Positions 55,125 to 64,000 of a stretch of 64,000 bases of DNA are shown in pieces. The stretch is taken from NCBI GenBank assembly GCA_947650365.1, contig CANTAL010000140.1:248001-312000 (forward strand), in the 5' to 3' direction. The stretch's first letter is position 1; every line of letters starts with the position of its first letter. The notes under the pieces are model-generated. The model was not told the origin of the DNA and did no database searches. It saw only the letters and a program-made list of their open reading frames with translations. The position numbers and the translations under genes are program-made. This DNA is from Chamaelirium japonicum. Lineage: Eukaryota; Streptophyta; Magnoliopsida; Liliales; Melanthiaceae.

Positions 55125-57424
55125 ATCGTACAAATGAATTAGAATGGATACATTCGTATGAATGAATTAGAATGGATCGTATGAATGAATTAGAATGAAT
55201 CATACAAATGAATTAGAATGGATACATTCGTGCGAATGAATTAGAATGGATCGTACGAAGGAATTAGAATGGATCATACAATGAATTAGAATGGATACAT
55301 TCGTGCGAATGAATTAGAATGGATCGTATTGATGAATTAGAATGGATCGTACGAATGAATTAGAATGGATCTTGTGAATGAATTAGAATGGATCGTACAA
55401 ATGAATTAAAATGGATCGTACGAATGAATTAGAATGGATCGTACGAATAAATTAGAATGGATACATTCATGCGAATGAATTAGAATGAATCGTGCGAATG
55501 AGTAAGAATGGATCATACGAATGAATTAGAATGGATTTTGCGAATGAATTAGAATGGATCGTGCGAATGAATTAGAATGGATCGAACGAATGAATTAGAA
55601 TAGATTGTGCGAATGAATTAGAATGGATCGTACGAATGAATTAGAGTGGATAAATTCGTGCAAATGAATTAGAATGGGTCGTATGAATGAATTAGAATGG
55701 ATCGTACGAATGAATTAGAATGGATACATTCGTGCGAATTAATTAGAATGGATCGTACGAAGGAATTAGAATGGATCGTATGAATGAATTAGAATGGATA
55801 TATTCGTGCGAATGAATTAGAATGGATCGTACGAATGAATTAGAAAGGATCGTGCGAATGAATTAGAATGGATCGTGCGAATGAATTAGAATGGATCGTG
55901 CGAATGAATTAGAAAGGATACATTCGTGCAAATGAATTAGAATGGATCGTACGAATGCGTAAGAATGGATCGTACGAATGAATTAGAATGGATTGTACGA
56001 AAGAATTAGAATATATAGTGCGAATAAATTAGAATGGATCGTACGAATGAATTAGAATGGATCGTACGAATGAATTAGAATGGATACATTCGTGCGAATG
56101 AATTATAATAGATCGTATGAATGATTTAGAATTGAACGTACGAATGAATTAGAGTGGATACATTCGTGCGAATGAATTAGAATGGATACATTCGTGTGAA
56201 TGAATTAGAATGGATCCTATAAATGAATTAGAATAGATTGTATGAATGAACTAGAATGGATCATACGAATGAATTAGAATGGATCGTGCGAATGAATTAG
56301 AATGGATCATACGAACGAATTAGAATGGATCGTACGAATGAATTAGAATAGATTGTGCGAATGAATTAGAATAGATCGTACGATTGAATTAGAATGGATA
56401 AATTCATGCAAAAGAATTAGAATGGATCATATGAATGAATTAGAATGGATCATATGAATGAATTAGACTGGATCATACGAATGAATTAGAATGGACAGAT
56501 TCGTGCGAATGAATTAGAATGGATCGTACGAAGGAATTAGAATGGATCGTACGAATGAATTAGAATAGATATATTCGTGCGAATGAATTAGAATGGATCG
56601 TATGAATGAATTAGAATAGATCGTATGAATGAATTAGAATGGATCGTACGAATGAATTAGAATGGATCACGCGAATGAATAAGAATGGATCGTACGAATG
56701 AATTAGAATAGACTGTGCGAATGAATTAGAATGGATCGTACGAATGAATTAGAATGGATACATTCGTGCAAAAGAATTAGAATGGATCGAATGAATGAAT
56801 TAGAAAGGATCGTATGAAGGAATTAGAATGGATCGTACGAAGGAATTAGAATGGACACATTCGTGCGAATGAATTAGAATGGATCGCACGAAGGAATTAG
56901 AATGGATCGTACGAATGATTTAGAATGGGTACATTCGTCCGAATGAATTAGAATAGATAATATAATTGAATTAGAATAGATCGTATGAATGAATTAGAAT
57001 GGATCGTTCGAATGAATTAGAGTGGATCATGCGAATGAATTATAACTGATCGTGCGAATGAATTAGAATGGATCGTGCGAATGAATTAGAATGGATCGTA
57101 CGAATGAATTAGAACGGATCGTACGAATGAATTAGAATGGATCTTGCGAATAAATTAGAATGGATCGTGCGAATGAATTAGAATAGATTCATTCGTGCGA
57201 ATGGATTAGAATGGATCGTACGAATGAGTAAGAAAGGATCGTACGAATGAATTAGAATGGATCGTACGAATGAATTAAAATGGATCATGCGAATGAATTA
57301 GAATGGATCATACGAATGAATTAGAATAGATTGTGAGAATGAATTAGAATGGATCGTACGAATGAATTAGAATGCAGACATTCGTTCGAATAAATTAGAA
57401 TGGATCGTATAAATGAATTAGAAT
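55125..57424. repeat. Satellite segmental duplication, copy 1
   Basis: Matches 57425-59770 at an offset of 2302 bp, rising to 2348 bp after a 46-bp (two-monomer) insertion in copy 2 near 58200. Shared private variants include the 1-bp-short ATCATACAATGAATT and TGGACAGATTCG. Limits are approximate. Confidence 0.88.
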
Positions 57425-59770
57425 GGATCGTACAAATGAATTAGAATGGATACATTCGTATGAATGAATTAGAATGGATCGTATGAATGAATTAGAATGA
57501 ATCATACAAATGAATTAGAATGGATACATTCGTGCGAATGAATTAGAATGGATCGTACGAAGGAATTAGAATGGATCATACAATGAATTAGAATGGATAC
57601 ATTCGTGCGAATGAATTAGAATGGATCGTATTGATGAATTAGAATGGATCGTACGAATGAATTAGAATGGATCTTGTGAATGAATTAGAATGGATCGTAC
57701 AAATGAATTAAAATGGATCGTACGAATGAATTAGAATGGATCGTACGAATAAATTAGAATGGATACATTCATGCGAATGAATTAGAATGAATCGTGCGAA
57801 TGAGTAAGAATGGATCATACGAATGAATTAGAATGGATTGTGCGAATGAATTAGAATGGATCGTGCGAATGAATTAGAATGGATCGAACGAATGAATTAT
57901 AATAGATTGTGCGAATGAATTAGAATGGATCGTACGAATGAATTAGAGTGGATAAATTCGTGCAAATGAATTAGAATGGGTCGTATGAATGAATTAGAAT
58001 GGATCGTACGAATGAATTAGAATGGATACATTCGTGCGAATTAATTAGAATGGATCGTACGAAGGAATTAGAATGGATCGTATGAATGAATTAGAATGGA
58101 TATATTCGTGCGAATGAATTAGAATGGATCGTACGAATGAATTAGAAAGGATCGTGCGAATGAATTAGAATGGATCGTGCGAATGAATTAGAATGGATCG
58201 TGCGAATGAATTAGAATGGATCGTGCGAATGAATTAGAATGAATTGTACGAATGAATTAGAAAGGATACATTCGTGCAAATGAATTAGAATGGATCGTAC
58301 GAATGCGTAAGAATGGATCGTACGAATGAATTAGAATGGCTCGTACGAAAGAATTAGAATATATAGTGCGAATAAATTAGAATGGATCGTACGAATGAAT
58401 TAGAATGGATCGTACGAATGAATTAGAATGGATACATTCGTGCGAATGAATTAGAATAGATCGTATGAATGATTTAGAATTGAACGTACGAATGAATTAG
58501 AGTGGATACATTCGTGCGAATGAATTAGAATGGATACATTCGTGTGAATGAATTAGAATGGATCCTATAAATGAATTAGAATAGATTGTATGAATGAACT
58601 AGAATGGATCATACGAATGAATTAGAATGGATCGTGCGAATGAATTAGAATGGATCATACGAACGAATTAGAATGGATCGTACGAATGAATTAGAATAGA
58701 TTGTGCGAATGAATTAGAATAGATCGTACGATTGAATTAGAATGGATACATTCATGCAAAAGAATTAGAATGGATCATATGAATGAATTAGAATGGATCG
58801 TATGAATGAATTAGACTGGATCATACGAATGAATTAGAATGGACAGATTCGTGCGAATGAATTAGAATGGATCGTACGAAGGAATTAGAATGGATCGTAC
58901 GAATGAATTAGAATAGATATATTCATGCGAATGAATTAGAATGGATCGTATGAATGAATTAGAATAGATCGTATGAATGAATTAGAATGGATCGTACGAA
59001 TGAATTAGAATGGATCACGCGAATGAATAAGAATGGATCGTACGAATGAATTAGAATAGACTGTGCGAATGAATTAGAATGGATCGTACGAATGAATTAG
59101 AATGGATACATTCGTGCAAAAGAATTAGAATGGATCGTATGAATGAATTAGAAAGGATCGTATGAAGGAATTAGAATGGATCGTACGAAGGAATTAGAAT
59201 GGACACATTCGTGCGAATGAATTAGAATGGATCGCACGAAGGAATTAGAATGGATCGTACGAATGATTTAGAATGGGTACATTCGTCCGAATGAATTAGA
59301 ATGGATAATATAATTGAATTAGAATAGATCGTATGAATGAATTAGAATGGATCGTACGAATGAATTAGAGTGGATCATGCGAATGAATTATAATTGATCG
59401 TGCGAATGAATTAGAATGGATCGTGCGAATGAATTAGAATGGATCGTACGAATGAATTAGAACGGATCGTACGAATGAATTAGAATGGATCATGCGAATA
59501 AATTAGAATGGATCGTGCGAATGAATTAGAATAGATTCATTCGTGCGAATGGATTAGAATGGATCGTACGAATGAGTAAGAAAGGATCGTACGAATGAAT
59601 TAGAATGGATCGTACGAATGAATTAAAATGGATCATGCGAATGAATTAGAATGGATCATACGAATGAATTAGAATAGATTGTGAGAATGAATTAGAATGG
59701 ATCGTACGAATGAATTAGAATGCAGACATTCGTTCGAATAAATTAGAATGGATCGTATGAATGAATTAGA
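57425..59770. repeat. Satellite segmental duplication, copy 2
   Basis: Direct tandem copy of the preceding 2.3 kb, with about a dozen substitutions by eye and two extra monomers. Confidence 0.88.
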
Positions 59771-62700
59771 AAGGATCGTACGAATAAATTAGAATGGATA
59801 TATTCGTGCGAGTGAATTAGAATGGATCATATGAAGGAATTAGAATGCATCGTACGAATGAATTAGAATTGATACATTCGTGCGAATGAATTAGAATGGA
59901 TCGTATGAATGAATTAGAATGGGTTGTATTAATGAATTAGATTGGATCGTACAAAAGAATTATAATGGATCGAGCGAATGAATTAGAATGGATCGTACGA
60001 ATGAATTAGAATGGACCGTACGAATGAATTAGAATAAATCGAACGAATGAATTAGAATGGATACATTCGTGCGAATGAATTAGAATGGATTGTACGAATG
60101 AGTAAGAATGGATCTTACGAATGAATTAGAATTGATCGTGCGAATGACTTAGAATGGATCGTACGAATGAATTAGAATAGATTGTGCAAATGAATTAGAA
60201 TGGATCGTACGAATGAATTAGAATGGATAAATTCATGCGAATGAAATAGAATGGATCGTATGAATGAATTAGAATAGATCATATGAATAAATTAGAATGG
60301 ATCGTACGAATAAATTAGAATGGATACATTCGTACGAATGAATTAGAATGGATCGTACGAAGGAATTGGAATGGATCGTACGAATGAGTTTGAATAGATA
60401 CATTCGTGCGAATAAATTAGAATGCATCGTAATAATGAATTAGAATGGATCGTAAGAATGAATTAGAAAGAATTGTACGAATGAATTAGAATGGATCGTG
60501 CGAATGAATTAGAATGGATCGTAAGAATGAATTAGAATGGATCGTACGAATGAATTAGAATGGATACATTCGTGCGAATGAATTAGAATGGATCGTACGA
60601 ATGAGTAAGAATGGATCATACGAATGAATTAGAATGGATCGTACGAATGAATTAGAATGGATCATGCGAATGAATTAGAATAGATCGTACGAATAAATTA
60701 GAATAGATTGTGTGAATGAATTAGAATGGATCGTACGAATGAATTAGAATGGATACATTCGTGCGAATGAATTAGAATGGATCGTATGAATAAATTAGAA
60801 TGGATCATACGAATGAATTAGAATGGATACATTCGTGCGAATGAATTAGAATGGATCGTACGAATGAATTAGAATGGCTCATATGAATGAATTAGAATGG
60901 ATACATTCATTCGAATGAATTAGAATGGATCGTATGAATGAATTAGAATGGATCATATGAATGAATTAGAATGGATCGTACGAATGAATTAGAATGGATC
61001 GTGCGAATGAATTAGAATGGATCGTACGAATGAATTAGAATGGATCGTGAGAATGAATTAGAATGGATACTTTCATGCGAATGAATTAGAATGGATCTTA
61101 CAAAAGAGTAAGAATGGATCAAACGAATGAATTAGAATAGATTATATGAATGAATTAGAATGGATCGTGCGAATGAATTGGAATGGATCTTACGAATGAA
61201 TTAGAATGGATATATTCGTGCGAATGAATTAGAATGTATCGTATGAATGAATTAGGATGGATCGTATGAATAAATTAAAATGGATCGTACGAATGAATTA
61301 GAATGGATACATTCGTGCGAATGAATTAGAATGGATCGTACGAAGGAATTAGAATGGATACATTCATGCGAATGAATTAGAATGGATCGTATAAATTAAT
61401 TAGAATGGATCTTATGCATGAATTAGAATGGGTCGTACGAATGAATTAGAATGTATCGTTGGAATGAATTAGAATGGATCGTACGAATGAAATAGAATGG
61501 ATCATATGAATGAATTAGAATGGATCGTGCTAATGAATTAGAATGGATTGTACGAATGAATTTGAATGGATACATTCGTGCAAATAAATTAGAATGGATC
61601 ATACGAATGCGTAAGAATGGATCGTACAAATGAATTAGAATGGATCGTGCGAATGAATAAGAATGGACCGTACGAATGAATTAGAATAGATTGTGTGAAT
61701 GAATTAGAATGGATCGTACGAATGAATTAGAATGGATATATTCATGCAAAAGAATTAGAATGGATCGTATGAATGAATTAGAATGGATCGTATGAATGAA
61801 TTAGAAAGGGTCGTACAAATGAATTAGAATGGACACATTCGTACGAATGAATTAGAATGGATCGTACGAAGGAATTAGAATGGATCATATGAATGATTTA
61901 GAATGGATACATTCGTGCGAATGAATTAGAATGGATCGCATAATTGAATTAGAATAGATCGTATGAATGAATTTGAATGGATCATACGAATGAATTAGAA
62001 TGGATCGTGCGAATGAATTAGAATGGATCGTGCGAATGAATTAGAATGGATCGTACGAATGAATTAGAATGGATCGTGCGAATGAATTAGAATGGATCGT
62101 GTGAATGAATTAGAATGGATCGTACGAATGAATTAGTATAGATACATTCGTGCGAATGAATTAGAATGGATCGTACCAATGAGTAAGAAAGGATCGTACG
62201 AATGAATTAGAATGGATCGTACGAATCAATTAAAATGGATCATGCGAATGAATTAGAATGGATCGTACGAATGAATTAGAATAGATTGTGAGAATAACTT
62301 AGAATGGATCATACGAATGAATTAGAATGGATACATCCGTGCAAATGAATTAGAATGGATCGTATGAATGAATTAGAATGGATCGTACGAATGAATTAGA
62401 ATGGATACATTCGTGCGAATGAATTATAATAGATCGTATGAAGGAATTAGAATGCATGGTATGAATGAATTAGAATGGATACATTCGTGCGAATAAATTA
62501 GAATGGATCGTATGAATGAACTAGAATGGGTTGTATGAATGAATTAGATTGGATCGTACGAATAAATTAGAATGGATCGAGCGAATGAATTAGAATGGAT
62601 CGTACGAATGAATTAGAATGGATCGTACGAATGAATTAGAATAAATCGTATGAATGACCTAGAATGGATACATTCGTGCGAATGAATTAGAATGGATTGT

Positions 62701-64000
62701 ACGAATGTGTAAGAATGGATCTGACGAATGAATTAGAATTGATAGTGCGAATGACTTAGAATGGATCGTACGAATGAATTAGAATAGATTGTGCAAATGA
62801 ATTAGAATGGATCGTACGAATGAATTAGAATGGATACATTCGTGCAAACGAATTAGAATGGATCATATGAATGTATTAGAATGGATCGTATGAATGAATT
62901 AGAATGGATCATACGAATAAATTTGAATGGATACATTCGTACGAATGAATTTGAATCGATACATTCATGCGAATAAATTAGAATGGATCGAATCAATGAA
63001 TTAGAATGGATCGTAAGAATGAATTAGAAAGGATCGTACGAATGAATTAGAATGGATCGTGCGAATGTATTAGAATGGAACGTATGAATGAATTAGAATG
63101 GATCGTACGAATGAATTAGAATGGATCGTGTGAATGAATTTGAATAGATTGTACGAATGAATTAGAATGGATACATTCGTGTGAATGAATTAGAATGGAT
63201 CGTACGAATGAGTAAGAATGGATCATACGAATAAATTAGAATGGATCGTATGAATGAATTAGAATGGATTGTGCGAATGAATTAGAATAGATCGTACGAA
63301 TAAATTAGAATAGATTGTGCGATTGAATTAGAATGGATCATACGAATGATTTAGAATGGATACATTCGTGCGAATGAATTAGAATGGATCGTATGAATGA
63401 ATTTGAATGGATCGTATGAATGAATTAGAATGGATCGTACGAATGAAATAGAATGGATACATTCGTGCAAATGAATATGAATGGATCGTACGAATGAAAT
63501 AGAATGGATACATTCGTGCAAATGACTTTGAATGGATCGTATGAAGGAATTAGAATGGATCATATGAATAAATTAGAATGGATACATTCGTTCAAATGAA
63601 TTAGAATGGATAGTATGAATGAATAAGAAGGGATCATATGAATGAATTAGAATGGATCGTACGAATGAATTAGAATGGATCGTGCGAATGAATTAGAATG
63701 GATCGTACGAATGAATTAGAATGGATCATACGAATGAATTAGAATGGATCGTGAGAATCAATTAGAATGGATACTTTCATGCGAATGAATTAGAATGGAT
63801 CGTACGAATGAGTATGAATGGATCATACGAATGAATTAGAATGGATTGTACGAATGAATTAGAATGGATCGTGCGAATGAATTGGAATGGATCGTACGAA
63901 TGAATTAGAAATGATATATTCATGCGAATGAATTAGAATGTATCGTATGAATGAATTAGAATAGATCGTATGAATGAATTAAAATGGATCGTATGAATGA

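Larger units (their letters stand above)
53551..64000. repeat. 23-bp satellite array, right block (10.4 kb, runs off the window)
   Basis: Same monomer family and direction as the left block, and continuous with it when T2 is removed. It contains a 2.3-kb tandem duplication (55125-59770) and a further segment pair offset by 2.6-2.7 kb (59.9-64.0 kb). No genes. Minus-strand ORFs such as 61423-61629 and 63351-63563 translate the repeat. Confidence 0.97.

Overview
This is repetitive plant nuclear DNA. It holds no host gene that I can recognise. The eukaryotic plant origin is shown by three Ty3/gypsy LTR retrotransposons of the Tat type (shared primer site, degenerate zinc knuckle, no chromodomain, an extra antisense gene), one Ty1/copia element, and more than 22 kb of short-period satellite with higher-order structure. 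The species cannot be fixed from sequence alone; a heterochromatic location (pericentromeric or subtelomeric) is an inference.

Layout. The base layer is a 23-bp satellite (29452-41055 and 53551-64000). Two related Tat elements sit in it. T3 (21743-29451, minus strand) is cut by the left part of the window. T2 (41056-53550, plus strand) is complete, with 5-bp target duplications. A minus-strand copia element C (window start to 21742) is inserted in the integrase end of T3's pol. Its left LTR was in turn split by a third Tat element, T1 (230-13484, plus strand, complete, 5-bp target duplications). The order of insertion is therefore satellite, T3, copia, T1. The intact right copia LTR supplies the empty site for T1.

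How the parts work together. Each Tat element has gag and protease in one ORF, then in the same frame a single UAG stop followed by CAA UCA (T1) or CAA UUA (T2, T3), then pol (RT, RNase H, integrase). The hexamer fits the UAG-CARYYA stop-readthrough signal known from tobamoviruses, which suggests that Gag-Pol is made by readthrough. T1 and T2 each also carry, between pol and the 3' LTR on the opposite strand, a gene with its own TATA box, a conserved phase-0 intron of 72-73 bp and a coiled-coil C-terminus. Tandem repeats lie at both ends of this antisense gene, several with a perfect hairpin in each unit.

Decay. T1 pol has four internal nonsense codons, T3 has eight, T2 has one plus a 1-bp deletion. 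Nearly all the stops look like C-to-T or G-to-A changes. The copia internal region is heavily decayed although its two LTRs differ by only about 2% over the part visible, so it was probably mobilised in trans. The satellite shows super-repeats of about 1.2-1.5 kb on the left and a recent 2.3-kb tandem duplication on the right.
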